A stretch of DNA of 64,000 bases from Myxococcales bacterium (GCA_025359105.1 JANYHK010000060.1:62001-126000), one strand, 5' to 3'; shown: positions 25,120 to 36,081, counted from the first letter of the stretch. Program-made: numbers and translations. The notes: generated from the sequence alone by a model not told the origin.

Positions 25120-26056
25120 CGGAAGCCGCAGTGTGAGAACCAGCCGCGCGCGTCGTCGCCGGAGATTTCGAGCAGCGCCCAGCGAAGTGCCTTTTGCAAC
25201 TTCCGCAGCGTTCGCGCGCCGGCTTTTCGGAGCAGCGCCTTCAGCTTGGACCACGCGTGCTCGATCGGATTGAAGTCGGGCGAGTAGCTGGGCAGGTGCA
25301 TCAGGCGGGCGCCGGTGGCCTCGACGAGCTCGCGCACGCGGTTTGTCTTGTGCGCGGTGAGCTTGTCGAGGACGACTACGTCGCCTGGACCAAGCTCGGG
25401 CCCGAGGCATTGCTCGACGTACGCCTCGAAGGCCCGTGCCGTCATCGCGCCACGCAGCATCATCGGCGCGACGATCCCGTCGAGCGTGAGCGCCGCCGTC
25501 ACCGTGACGTTGTCGCCCCAGTTCTTTGGCACTGCGTCCACGGCACGCTCGCCCATCGGCGTCCGCGAGTGGGTTCGCGTCATCGACAGGTTGATTCCGG
25601 TTTCATCGATGAAAAGCAGGCGTTCAGCGCCTCGGATCACTCGGCGGCGCAGGAACCCCGCACGCTCTTGCTGGATCGCGGCGCTGTCGGCTTCGGTGGC
25701 GTGGAGAGTCTTTTTTTGCGCGTCAGCCCCAGCTCGATGAGCCGACGCGACAGCGTCGAGATGCTCACGCGCACCTTCAGGCGTTTCGCCATCAGCACGG
25801 CGAGCTCCTCCAGCGTCACGTCCGGCTGCTCCTCGACGAAGAGGTACAGCCCCACCAAGTCGTCGGTCGTGAGCTTCTTCGGTTTGCCGGGTGGCGAGCC
25901 GGGAGCCAGATCCCCGAGCACGTCGCGCCGCAGTCGCATCTTCCGCACCCAGCTGTCGCTCACGCCGAGCGCCTCGGCCACCTCCGTGCTGTTCGCCCCC
26001 TCGTCGAGCATTGCGACAGCTCGATTACGCAGGTCCATCGAATACGGCTCGATCAT
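25104..26056 (-). CDS. IS630 transposase, two overlapping frames
   Basis: DDE transposase made by -1 frameshifting. The upstream frame, from ATG 26056 (MIEPYSMDLRNR) to TGA 25637, holds helix-turn-helix DNA-binding domains (about 1-120). The downstream frame ends at 25104 and holds the catalytic core: LLFIDETGINLSM (first Asp), VVLDKLTAHK (second Asp) and SPDFNPIEHAWSKLK (Glu). At 25717-25711 the RNA reads A-AAA-AAA. Slipping back one base there joins the frames seamlessly as KKKTLHATEADSAAIQQER, the usual IS630 sequence, and no stop lies between. Without the slip the downstream frame has only a GTG at 25640. The C-terminus extends into the inverted repeat. Confidence 0.9.
25711..25717 (-). 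promoter_or_regulatory. Programmed -1 frameshift site (A7)
   Basis: A run of seven As on the coding strand, in phase as A-AAA-AAA relative to the first transposase frame. This is the canonical bacterial -1 slippery heptamer, and the join it makes gives a family-consistent transposase sequence. Confidence 0.8.
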
Positions 26057-26102
26057 GACCGACGCCGTTAACACGCTTTTCCCCCGACAAACAGCCCCTT
26101 TC

Positions 26103-26127
26103 CGTTCCGAGTCATGGAGAACCGCTG
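26103..26127 (+). repeat. IS630 terminal inverted repeat, right
   Basis: 25-bp end repeat whose reverse complement begins CAGCGGTTCTC; matches the other end at 20 of 25 positions. Confidence 0.9.
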
Positions 26128-26685
26128 TAGGGCACCCGCACATCGTCGCGTGCCTCGACATGGGGCACACGTCGAATGCCGACCGTACCTCGTCTACGAC
26201 TACGTCGCGGGCGAGGACCTCGCGGGCGTGATCCTCTGCGACGGTCGCTTCCGCCCGGTGCGCGCCGCGCGCATCGCGATGCAGATCGCATCCGCGCTGC
26301 GCGCGGCTCACGCGGTCGAGATCGTCCACCGCGACCTCAAGCCCGAAAACGTCTTCCTGTCCAGCCGCAACGGCGAGGACTTCGCGAGCCTCATCGACTT
26401 CGGCATCTCGAAGGCGACCGCAGCGGCCGGAGCGGCTCATACCCGCAAGGGGGAGCTGCTCGGAACGCCGAGGTACATGTCGCCCGAGCAGATCAACGAT
26501 GCGCATCTGGTCGATGCGCGGGCCGACATCTACGGTCTGGGGTGCGTCCTCTACGCGATGCTGGCGGGCGCCGCGCCGTTCGAAGACGCGCCGCTCTCGG
26601 ACCTCTTGCACCACGTCGTGTCGGTCGGCCCGCAGCCGCTCGCCGAGAGGGCGCCCAACCTCCCGCCCTCGGTGGTCGCGATTCG

Positions 26686-27039
26686 TCGTGCACGCGGAGC
26701 TGTCCGCTCACCATCGCGAAGCTGCGGCAACTCCACGAGACCTTCCGCGCCCGCGGCGAGGACGTGCAGTTCTTGCTCGTGGCGCTCGCGCCCGATCTCG
26801 ACACACCGACGCGGCTCCGCGCCTTCAAGGCGGAGCACGCGCTGCCCGAGTCATGGCGGCTCCTTTGCGGAAGCGCGAGCGCAACCGCCGCGGTGCTTGC
26901 GCTCCTCGACGTCCACGTCATGAGAGGAGAGGGGCACGTCGTCCACGACGCGAAGATCGGCATCTTCGACGCACGTGGAGCGCTCGTGCAGCGTCTCGGC
27001 GACGACGAGCTCGGGACCGAGCTTGGCTCGGTTCGATGA
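26686..27039 (+). pseudogene. SCO1/SenC family fragment fused behind the kinase remnant
   Basis: The C-terminal two thirds of a SCO1/SenC copper chaperone (cytochrome oxidase assembly, thioredoxin fold). The copper-binding CxxxCP pair survives at the very start (SSCTRSCPLTIAKL), and the conserved His lies in GHVVHDAKIG. There is no start codon, no signal peptide and no N-terminal strand, and the frame differs from the kinase remnant it follows. It was probably joined to the kinase by a deletion. TGA at 27037-27039. Confidence 0.8.
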
Positions 27040-27058
27040 GCGCCCCGCGCGTGTCCCG

Positions 27059-27919
27059 CTAGAAGTAAAAGGTCATGCCGGCGGTGAGCAGCCCGCCGCC
27101 CGACGTGTTCGTGCTCCTGCCCGTCGACGGGTCGAAGAACTCGGGGTGGTAGTGCGTGTTGTCGTCGATGCGGCCGCGGATGAAGCCGCGCAGATCGGCG
27201 TTGAGCGCGAAGTGTTTCGAGATGCGCCACTCGAGGCCGACGCCGATCTGACCGCCGAAGTAGCCGTAGTCGAACGACTGCTGGTTGAAGCCCGACGAAT
27301 CGTCCACGACCCGCGCGACCGACCAGCCGAAGCCACCGAGGAAGTAGAGCTGCGCGCGCGACTTCGGGTTCACGAACAGGAGGCCGTTGACCGAGAACGC
27401 CGTCTCGCCGCGGCGGAAGCCGTTGTAGTCACGGCCACCGAAGAAATCGAGATCGCCTTCGATGCCGAGGTGGGCGATCGGCTTGTAGCGCAGGCCGAAG
27501 CCGAGGCCGCCCATGCCGGAGTTCGAGCTCGCGCGGCTGCCGATCATCGCGCCTTCGATGCGCGCGGTGATGCCCCACTCGTTCTTGTACGCGAGCGGCT
27601 CGCGCGGCGTGTACACGTAGACCGGCGGCGGGTACTCGGGGTGCGCAGGCACCACGTAGACCGGCGGCGGGGGCTGGTAGACGACGACCGGCGGCGGCGC
27701 GGGGGCCGGCTGGTACTGCACGGCGGGCGGCTGGGAGGGCGGAAGCTGCTGGAGGGGTTGCACAGGCTGACCCGCTGGCGCCGCCGACTGCGCCTGCGTG
27801 TCCGCGCAGAACCAGCTGCCGGGGGGGCAGTTGGCGCCTTGCGGTTGCTGGGCGGACGCGAGCGACGCTCCGAGCAGGAGCGTCGAGCTGAGCGACAGGC
27901 TGAGAAGCGGCTTCATCAT
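27059..27919 (-). CDS. Outer-membrane beta-barrel protein with Pro-rich N-terminus
   Basis: A 286-residue exported protein. Signal peptide to about residue 23, then NCPPGSWFC and a long Gln/Pro/Tyr-rich linker (about 35-105, VVYQPPPPVYVVPAHPEYPP). An eight-strand-like barrel follows (about 112-286): GLRYKPIAHLGIEGDLDFF, GGFGWSVARV, IGVGLEWRISKHFALNADLRG, ending in TFYF, the terminal aromatic needed for BAM-dependent insertion. The linker may cross or bind the cell wall (inference). Function unknown. Confidence 0.88.
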   Translation of the reverse strand: MMKPLLSLSLSSTLLLGASLASAQQPQGANCPPGSWFCADTQAQSAAPAGQPVQPLQQLPPSQPPAVQYQPAPAPPPVVVYQPPPPVYVVPAHPEYPPPVYVYTPREPLAYKNEWGITARIEGAMIGSRASSNSGMGGLGFGLRYKPIAHLGIEGDLDFFGGRDYNGFRRGETAFSVNGLLFVNPKSRAQLYFLGGFGWSVARVVDDSSGFNQQSFDYGYFGGQIGVGLEWRISKHFALNADLRGFIRGRIDDNTHYHPEFFDPSTGRSTNTSGGGLLTAGMTFYF

Positions 27920-28131
27920 GTGACCTTCGGGGCCTCCAAGATACGGTGGTCAGCATGCTTCCAAAGCACCGCGCATGCCATGGGCAAGGCGCAGGGTCTT
28001 GGCCAAATATAGCCCCCCTCGGCCGGACGTGTTGACGGGGGTTCACGTGCCGCCATCAACCGGCGTCGTGTCTCCTCCGGTACGGAAGCGCATTCAGTGT
28101 GGTAGGACCCCCCCACACTCTCGAGCTCCGT

Positions 28132-29331
28132 ATGCCGCAGATTTCGGCCACCGTTCGACTCAAGCCTGGGCATGTCCAGCCCGTCTGGGCAGGTCATCCG
28201 TGGATTTACGCGCAGGCGGTCGACCGGGTGGAGGGCGGGGCGACCCGTGGGGATGAGGTCTCGGTCCTCGACCCGCGCGGCAACCTGCTCGGCCGTGGCT
28301 TCTACTCTCCGGGATCGGCGATCCCGGTGCGCCTCCTCGTGCGCGACGCCACGACGCGCATCGACGGCGCGTTCTTCGTCGAGCGGGTGAGCCGCGCGCT
28401 CGCCGCCCGCCGCGAGATGGGCGTCGCCACGGACGCCACGACGGGTTACCGCGTCATTCATGCCGAGGGCGACGGCCTGCCGGGGCTCATCGTCGATCGC
28501 TTCGAGGACGTGCTCGTCGTCCAGTTTCTCACCGCGGGGATGAAGGCGCGCGAAGGGCTGGTCCTCGAGGCGCTCATGCACACGATGAGCCCGCGCGCGA
28601 TCCTCGACCGGACGCCAGCGGGCATGGCGAAGACCGAGGGCTTCGAGCCCGCCACCGGCGTCGTGCGCGGTGAGGAGATCCGAGAGCTCGCGTTCGCTGA
28701 GCGTGGCCTCCTCTACAAACTGCCGCTCGACCTCGGGCAGAAGACCGGCTTTTACTTCGACCAGCGCGGCCTACGCGGACGCGTCGAAGAGCTCGCACGT
28801 GGCCGCCGTGTGCTCGACGCGTACACGTACGTCGGCTCGTTCGCGATGGCGGCCGCGCGCGGCGGCGCCAAGAGCGTGCTCGCCGTCGACGACAGCGCCA
28901 TCGCCGTCGAGATCGGCGCCCTCTGCGCGAAGGACAACGGGCTGGCCGCCAAGATCTCGTTCAGCCGCGAGGACGCACGCCACACGCTGCAGAAGGCCGG
29001 GCTCGAGGGGGGCTACGATCTCGTCATCGTCGATCCGCCGCGCCTCGCGCCGTCGCGGAGCTCGCGGGAGGCCGCGCTCGTCGCGTACGCGAAGGTGGCC
29101 GAGTCGGCGTGTCGCGCGACGCGCCCCGGTGGGCTCCTCGTCATCTGCTCGTGCTCGGCCGCCGTCGACCTCGCCTCGCTCACGCGCGCGCTCGCGACCG
29201 GCGCGCTGCGGGCGAACGTGTCCGCCGTCGTGCAGGAGCGGCACTTCCAGGGGGCCGATCACCCGGTGAACGCGGCGTTCGGCGAGGGGCTCTACCTGAA
29301 GGCGCTGATCGCCCGCGTGGAGCGTCGGTGA
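28132..29331 (+). CDS. Class I rRNA (cytosine-C5) methyltransferase, RlmI-like
   Basis: A 399-residue SAM-dependent methyltransferase with an N-terminal PUA domain (about 1-75), a central RlmI-type linker and a Rossmann catalytic domain (about 180-399). SAM motif: VLDAYTYVGSFAMAAARGG. Catalytic-loop region: VIVDPPRLAPSRS. SCSA motif: LVICSCSAAVD. E. coli RlmI methylates C1962 of 23S rRNA; the exact target here is not proven. ATG 28132 is preferred over the frame's upstream ATG at 28099 because it starts exactly at the PUA strand. It overlaps the following HAD gene by a GTGA. Confidence 0.92.
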   Translation: MPQISATVRLKPGHVQPVWAGHPWIYAQAVDRVEGGATRGDEVSVLDPRGNLLGRGFYSPGSAIPVRLLVRDATTRIDGAFFVERVSRALAARREMGVATDATTGYRVIHAEGDGLPGLIVDRFEDVLVVQFLTAGMKAREGLVLEALMHTMSPRAILDRTPAGMAKTEGFEPATGVVRGEEIRELAFAERGLLYKLPLDLGQKTGFYFDQRGLRGRVEELARGRRVLDAYTYVGSFAMAAARGGAKSVLAVDDSAIAVEIGALCAKDNGLAAKISFSREDARHTLQKAGLEGGYDLVIVDPPRLAPSRSSREAALVAYAKVAESACRATRPGGLLVICSCSAAVDLASLTRALATGALRANVSAVVQERHFQGADHPVNAAFGEGLYLKALIARVERR

Positions 29332-30122
29332 GGCCGCTGACGGCGCTCGGCGCCGGGGAAGCGTCTGCGCTGCGGGGTCTGCTCTTCGACCTGGACGACA
29401 CCTTCCTCTCGCACGGCGCGCTCACGCGTGCGGCGTACGCGGCGCTCTGGGAGTTGAAGGACGCCGGGCTTCGCCTCGTCGCGGTGACGGGGCGGCCGTG
29501 CGGCTGGGGCGAAGTCGTCGTCCGCCAGTGGCCCATCGACGCCGCTGTCACCGAGAACGGCGCGGTCGTGGTGGAGCGCGAAGGCCGTGGCATCGCGCGT
29601 CGCGAGGCGTGTGACGACGCGGAGCGGCGCGCGCGGCGCGTTCGTCTGGGGCGCCTCGTCGAAGAGGTCCGCGGCGTCGTCCCCGAAGCGCGCCTCTCCG
29701 ACGACGTCGACGCGCGGCGCAGCGACGTGACGTGGGACATCGGCGAGCGCCTGCGTCTCCCGGCCGACCGTGTCGCCCTGGTGCGCGAACGAATCCTCGC
29801 CGCGGGCGCGCGGACCACGCAGTCGAGCGTGCACCTCCACGCCACGTTCGATCTGGACGACAAGGCCAGCGGCGCCGTCGGCTACCTCGTCCGCGCCTTC
29901 GGCGAGGACGCGGGCGCCGCGCTCGTGCGCTACGCGTTCGCCGGCGACAGCGGCAACGACGCGGCGTGCTTCGCAGCCTTCCGCACGACGGTCGGCGTAG
30001 CGAACGTCGCCGCCCACCTCGCCCACATCCCCGTCGGTCCCCGCTACGTTACCCGGGCGCCGATGGGTGACGGCTTCGCCGAGCTCGCCGCCGCCATCCT
30101 CGCGGCGCGGCGGGCGATTTAG
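29328..30122 (+). CDS. HAD-superfamily IIB phosphatase
   Basis: A 264-residue Cof/mannosyl-3-phosphoglycerate-phosphatase-like HAD enzyme. Motif I is FDLDDTFLSHG (nucleophile plus acid Asp), motif II is AVTGRPCGW, the type IIB cap begins VTENGAVVV, and the acidic motif IV is FAGDSGNDAACF. The substrate may be a sugar phosphate; mannosyl-3-phosphoglycerate is suggested by the W-ENG-type cap but unproven. GTG start at 29328 overlaps the methyltransferase stop. Confidence 0.88.
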   Translation: MRPLTALGAGEASALRGLLFDLDDTFLSHGALTRAAYAALWELKDAGLRLVAVTGRPCGWGEVVVRQWPIDAAVTENGAVVVEREGRGIARREACDDAERRARRVRLGRLVEEVRGVVPEARLSDDVDARRSDVTWDIGERLRLPADRVALVRERILAAGARTTQSSVHLHATFDLDDKASGAVGYLVRAFGEDAGAALVRYAFAGDSGNDAACFAAFRTTVGVANVAAHLAHIPVGPRYVTRAPMGDGFAELAAAILAARRAI

Positions 30123-30187
30123 CGGACAGCCCTCGTCGGTAATCGTGCGTCCTTGCCGAGCGCGCCCGGATCCGCAAAGCTCAAGGC

Positions 30188-30370
30188 ATGTGCCTCATCT
30201 GCCTCGAGTTCGACAAGAACGCGATGAGCGTCGCCGAAGGGCGCCGCGCGCTCGGCGAGATGCGCGTCGCCGTGGGCCCGAGCCACGCCAAGGAGGTCGA
30301 GGCCAAGCTCGACGAGGCCGAAGCCGAGGCCGCTACCGCCGCAGCGGCGCCCGCGACGCCCACTCCCTGA
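30188..30370 (+). CDS. Small conserved-looking protein starting MCLICLEF
   Basis: A 60-residue protein with an N-terminal CxxC (CLIC), a short helix around EGRRALGEMRVAVG and an acidic/Ala-rich tail ending in PTP. The ORF has good codon bias and sits in an otherwise open 400-base interval. The layout MCxIC-E-x-K resembles a small family I have seen in Myxococcota, but I cannot name it. Confidence 0.55.
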   Translation: MCLICLEFDKNAMSVAEGRRALGEMRVAVGPSHAKEVEAKLDEAEAEAATAAAAPATPTP

Positions 30371-30518
30371 GCGTTCCCGCCCCCCGTGCACCCGCGCCCC
30401 CGTGTAGGCGACACCGGGGGCCGACCAGGACTAGCCTGGGCTGCCCATTTTTCGCAATCTGGCACTTTTCTGTGGATCAGTATGGGTCCATCCTGGACAG
30501 GCGCAGAAAGAAGACGCC

Positions 30519-31727
30519 ATGCCCAAGTCGCCCGCCCTCCTCGACGCCGCCAAACGCCACCTCTACCCGAACTACAAGCCTGCCCCCGTCGTCTTCGCAC
30601 GCGGCAGCGGCTGTGAGCTGTTCGACGTCGATGGGCGCCGCTACCTCGACCTCTGCGCCGGCGTGGCGGTGAGCGCCGTCGGTCACGCGCACCCGGTGCT
30701 CACGAAGGTGATCGCCGAGCAGGCGGGGCGCCTCCTTCACGCGTCGAATTACTTCTACAACGAGCCCAACATTGAGCTCACGACGACGCTCTGCGAGCGC
30801 ACCGGCTTCGCGCGCGCGTTCTTCTGCAACTCCGGGGCGGAGGCGAACGAGGCGCTCCTCAAGCTCGCGCGCAGGCACTTCTTCGCGAAGGGCGAAACGA
30901 AGCGCACGCGCGTCGTCGCGTTCCACAACGCGTTCCACGGCCGCACGATGGGCGCCCTTTCGATAACGGGAACGCCCAAGTACCGCGAGGGCTTCGGGGA
31001 GCTCACCGGCGTGACGCACGTGGCGTACGGCGATCTGGGCGAGACGCGCGCCGCGATGGGCAAGGACGTCGCCGCGATCATCGTCGAGGTCGTGCAGGGC
31101 GAGGGCGGCGTATTTCCCGCGCCGGCGGGCTTCCTCACCGGGCTGCGCGCGCTCGCCGACGAGCACGGCGCGCTCCTCCTCCTCGACGAGGTGCAGACCG
31201 GCATCGGGCGCCTCGGGCGCTTTCTCGGCAGCGACGGCACGGGCGTCAAGGCCGACGCGGTCTCGCTCGCGAAGGGCCTCGGCGGTGGCGTCCCCATCGG
31301 CGCGATGCTGACCACCGAAGCGCTCGCGGGCGCGCTGCCTCCCGGCACCCACGGCTCCACCTTCGGCGGCAGCCCGCTCGCGTGCGCCGCGGCGCTCGCC
31401 GTGATCCGGATCCTCGACGACGAGAAGCTCATCGACGGCGCGCGCACCAAGGGCGAAGCGCTCGGCAAGATGCTCTCGACCCTCGTCGCGGATCGCCCCG
31501 CCGTGTGCGAGACGGCGCGTGGTGAGGGCCTACTGCGCGGCCTCGTCATGAAGCCGGGCTTCGTCGCGCGCGACGTCCTCGCGAAGACCAACGAGGCCGG
31601 CATCCTCCTCACGGCCGCCGGCGAGCGCGTCCTTCGATTCACGCCGCCGCTCGTTGTGACCACCGGGCAGCTCGAGGAGGGCGTCGCCGTTCTTCGCCGC
31701 GTCTTCACGGACCTCTCTCCTGCCTGA
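30519..31727 (+). CDS. argD: Acetylornithine aminotransferase
   Basis: PLP-dependent class III transaminase that converts N-acetylglutamate semialdehyde to N-acetylornithine in arginine biosynthesis (and often succinyldiaminopimelate in lysine biosynthesis). Length 402. Diagnostic elements: NSGAEANEALLKLAR (cofactor contact), FHNAFHGRTMGALS, LLLDEVQTGIGRLG (Asp contacting the pyridine N) and the Schiff-base lysine in SLAKGLGGGVPIG at about 252. No other arg gene is adjacent. Confidence 0.95.
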   Translation: MPKSPALLDAAKRHLYPNYKPAPVVFARGSGCELFDVDGRRYLDLCAGVAVSAVGHAHPVLTKVIAEQAGRLLHASNYFYNEPNIELTTTLCERTGFARAFFCNSGAEANEALLKLARRHFFAKGETKRTRVVAFHNAFHGRTMGALSITGTPKYREGFGELTGVTHVAYGDLGETRAAMGKDVAAIIVEVVQGEGGVFPAPAGFLTGLRALADEHGALLLLDEVQTGIGRLGRFLGSDGTGVKADAVSLAKGLGGGVPIGAMLTTEALAGALPPGTHGSTFGGSPLACAAALAVIRILDDEKLIDGARTKGEALGKMLSTLVADRPAVCETARGEGLLRGLVMKPGFVARDVLAKTNEAGILLTAAGERVLRFTPPLVVTTGQLEEGVAVLRRVFTDLSPA

Positions 31728-31793
31728 ACGCACGTTCATCTTCGCGGCGCAACCCGTTGACAGGGAAGGCGCCGGAAGGTCAAGACGGGGCCC

Positions 31794-34136
<2,343 letters not shown>

Positions 34137-34264
34137 GACGGCGGTGCGCGCCGGTCTCGTCACGATCCGCCTGGCTCGTGCGACGAAGGGAGAGCAATCC
34201 GCGAATAGCGAATAGCTCGTTTCAGCGGGTCGTTCGTACAAGAAGGAAAAGGGGACCCATCGCC

Positions 34265-34858
34265 ATGAATCCGCTCCGCTCGCTCGCCACGGTCCTGGGC
34301 TTCGCCGCCATCACAACTGCCGCAGCCGTCACGGTTTTTTGGCCGAAGGCGACGCTCGCGGACGGCGACGACGGCAAGGGCGACCTGGTCCTGGACGGCA
34401 CCAAAGTGAACCACGTGGTGGTCCAAGGTGAGCTCGTCAAAGACCCCAAGGCGAAGACCGGCTGGGTCATCGAATTCAAGGCTCAGAACAACGGCACCGA
34501 AGAGGAGACCGCCGACCTCGAGTCCGACCTCACCCGCATGGTGTCGAACCCGATGTCGCGCGCGGCTCCGATGCCCACCGCGGTCTTCAAGAAGAAGGAG
34601 AAGATCACCGTCGCCGCCGGGCAGACGGTGACGAAGCGCTACGACGTGCCCGCCGCCATCGCATCGCAGATCACCGCCGCCAAGAACGCCGAGGCGAAGC
34701 TCGAGAAGGCGCAAGCGGCAGGCAAGTACGCCATGCCGAAGGCGATCACCTACTTCGATGTAGCCTTCAAGGGACCATGGACCGACGAGGCGATCGCGAT
34801 GCCGACGAACCGCAAGTTCGCGATGCTGCCGCAAAGGGTGATGCCGTCGCGCCTCTGA
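34265..34858 (+). CDS. Hypothetical exported protein
   Basis: A 197-residue protein with an N-terminal signal or anchor (MNPLRSLATVLGFAAITTA). Next comes an Asp/Gly-rich stretch (DGDDGKGD), a beta-sandwich-like domain (KTGWVIEFKAQNNGTEEE, a fold often seen in intracellular and periplasmic bacterial Ig-like domains) and a Lys/Ala-rich helix (about 140-165). The region around RYDVPAAIASQITAAKN ends the fold. Family not recognised. AAGGAAAAGGGG lies 8-18 bases before ATG. Its 3' end overlaps the next gene by 82 bases. Confidence 0.7.
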   Translation: MNPLRSLATVLGFAAITTAAAVTVFWPKATLADGDDGKGDLVLDGTKVNHVVVQGELVKDPKAKTGWVIEFKAQNNGTEEETADLESDLTRMVSNPMSRAAPMPTAVFKKKEKITVAAGQTVTKRYDVPAAIASQITAAKNAEAKLEKAQAAGKYAMPKAITYFDVAFKGPWTDEAIAMPTNRKFAMLPQRVMPSRL

Positions 34859-36081
34859 CGGCCAGGCGGGCTCACACGCGCAAGCTCGCCGCTCTCGGCA
34901 TCGTCCTCGGGCTCGCCGTGGCGGCGCTCGTCCTCCGAATGGCGCCGCGCGCGCCGGCGGCTTCGATCAACAAGACGCCAGCCGGTCTGGCGGGCGAAGT
35001 CCTCGTCGAAGACGAAGGTCCGCTCTCCGAGGTCCTCTTCCAGTACGTCGCCTCGCAGGAAGCGGTGGTCGCGCCGACCTATACTGATTTTCTGCGTGCC
35101 CTCGATCCCGCGGTGCATCTGGTCGCCGTCGTTCCGCGCGACCCTGACGCAGGCACCTCCGACGCCGCCGCGCTGCGCGCTTTCCTCGCGCGCACGGATC
35201 CTTCGGGCGCGCTCGCGGCGCGGACGCGCATCGTCGAAACCGGCGGCCCGATCACCGTATGGTCCAAGGACCGCGCGCTCGTCCTCGCGGCGCCGCGAAC
35301 GCAGCTCGTCGTCCCGATGCGCCCGGACAAGAAGTGGCGCGAGCGCTTCAACGACTGGGCCACGCTGGCCGCGGTTGCGCAGGCCATGCCCGAGCAGTAC
35401 CTCGTCAACGAGATCCCCCTCGACTACGACGCCGGGGACTTCGCGGTGACCGGCGACAAGATCGTCGTCGACGTCAACCTCCTCACGAAGAACCAGAAGC
35501 ACGGCCTCACGACGGCGAAGGCGCTGAGCGAGCTGCTCGCGCGCACCTTTCACCGCGCCATCGTCGTCCTCGGCGACGCCGACGGCGACGTCCCCCGCCA
35601 CCACCTGTCCATGTACATGACGCCGCTCGGAGGCGGAGTCGTCCTGGTCGGCGACCCGCGTGCGGGACGCGAGCTCGCCGGTCCCACCTACACCCCCGGC
35701 GAGGAGAGCCCCGACACCGGCGAGCCTCTCGTGGCCGATTTCTCGGAGCCGACGCTCGCCAAGTTCGACCGCGCCGCCAAGGACCTCGCCGCGGCGGGCT
35801 TCCGTGTCGAACGCGTGCCGGTCGTTCCGTTCGACGACAAGACGTACCTAACCTACACGAACGGGGTGTACGAGACGCGCGCGGGCCGCAAGATCGCCTA
35901 CCTACCGCAGTACGCTCGCGATGCCGCCGACGTCAAAGTCGCGAAGATGGACGCGCTCGCCGCCGAGAAGTACCGTGCCCTGGGGTGGGACGTCAGGGCC
36001 ATACGTGTGCGCGACGCCTACCGGTTCCACGGAACCATCGGCTGCCTCTGCAATGTCCTGCGCCGCGACGGTCCTCCTTAA
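34777..36081 (+). CDS. Membrane-anchored pentein-fold enzyme (amidinotransferase/deiminase-like)
   Basis: A 434-residue protein with an N-terminal anchor (about 37-55, LAALGIVLGLAVAALVLRM). The catalytic region carries pentein signatures: ETGGPITVWSKDRALVL, LDYDAGDFAVTGDKIVVD, RHHLSMYMTPLGGGVVLVGDP (His of the catalytic site), TNGVYE, and a C-terminal cysteine in GTIGCLCNVLRR, the usual position of the nucleophile. Penteins act on arginine/guanidine compounds (agmatine, dimethylarginine, protein arginine). In agmatine deiminases the His is followed by x-Asp; here it is x-Ser. Start 34777 has AAGGG just upstream but overlaps the previous gene; no other in-frame ATG precedes the anchor. Confidence 0.6.
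   Translation: MDRRGDRDADEPQVRDAAAKGDAVAPLTARRAHTRKLAALGIVLGLAVAALVLRMAPRAPAASINKTPAGLAGEVLVEDEGPLSEVLFQYVASQEAVVAPTYTDFLRALDPAVHLVAVVPRDPDAGTSDAAALRAFLARTDPSGALAARTRIVETGGPITVWSKDRALVLAAPRTQLVVPMRPDKKWRERFNDWATLAAVAQAMPEQYLVNEIPLDYDAGDFAVTGDKIVVDVNLLTKNQKHGLTTAKALSELLARTFHRAIVVLGDADGDVPRHHLSMYMTPLGGGVVLVGDPRAGRELAGPTYTPGEESPDTGEPLVADFSEPTLAKFDRAAKDLAAAGFRVERVPVVPFDDKTYLTYTNGVYETRAGRKIAYLPQYARDAADVKVAKMDALAAEKYRALGWDVRAIRVRDAYRFHGTIGCLCNVLRRDGPP

Larger units (their letters stand above)
25095..26127 (-). mobile_element. IS630-family insertion sequence
   Basis: A 1033-bp element with 25-bp imperfect terminal inverted repeats (25095-25119 and 26103-26127, 20 of 25 positions matching; both ends begin CAGCGG) flanked by TA dinucleotides (25093-25094 and 26128-26129), the expected target duplication of IS630/Tc1-type transposition. 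It carries a two-frame transposase on the minus strand and sits inside a kinase gene. It looks structurally complete and may still be mobile. Confidence 0.92.
24858..26685 (+). pseudogene. Ser/Thr protein kinase, interrupted by IS630 and truncated
   Basis: A eukaryotic-type kinase domain in pieces. 24858-25094 encodes the N-lobe (GEGGMGRVYEA P-loop, VAIKV lysine). An IS630-type element then occupies 25095-26127. The C-lobe resumes at 26128 with GHPHIVACLDMG, HRDLKPENVF, DFGIS and GTPRYMSPEQ. Removing the element with one TA copy restores the frame as GTLGHPHIV, so the insertion is clean. A separate one-base loss near 26183 (GACCGTAC for GACCCGTAC) shifts the frame before YLVYDY. At about 26685 the kinase stops inside the C-lobe and runs into a SCO1/SenC fragment, so the original 3' part is lost. 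Non-functional. Confidence 0.9.

Noticed and set aside
24858-26685. Interpretation of the kinase region as two separate small genes
   Set aside because: Joining the pieces around the element restores one continuous kinase with motifs in order; each piece alone lacks half the domain.
30450-30490. TGGCAC upstream of argD as a sigma-54 promoter
   Set aside because: The -12 GC element is not at the required spacing, and argD is not a typical sigma-54 target.
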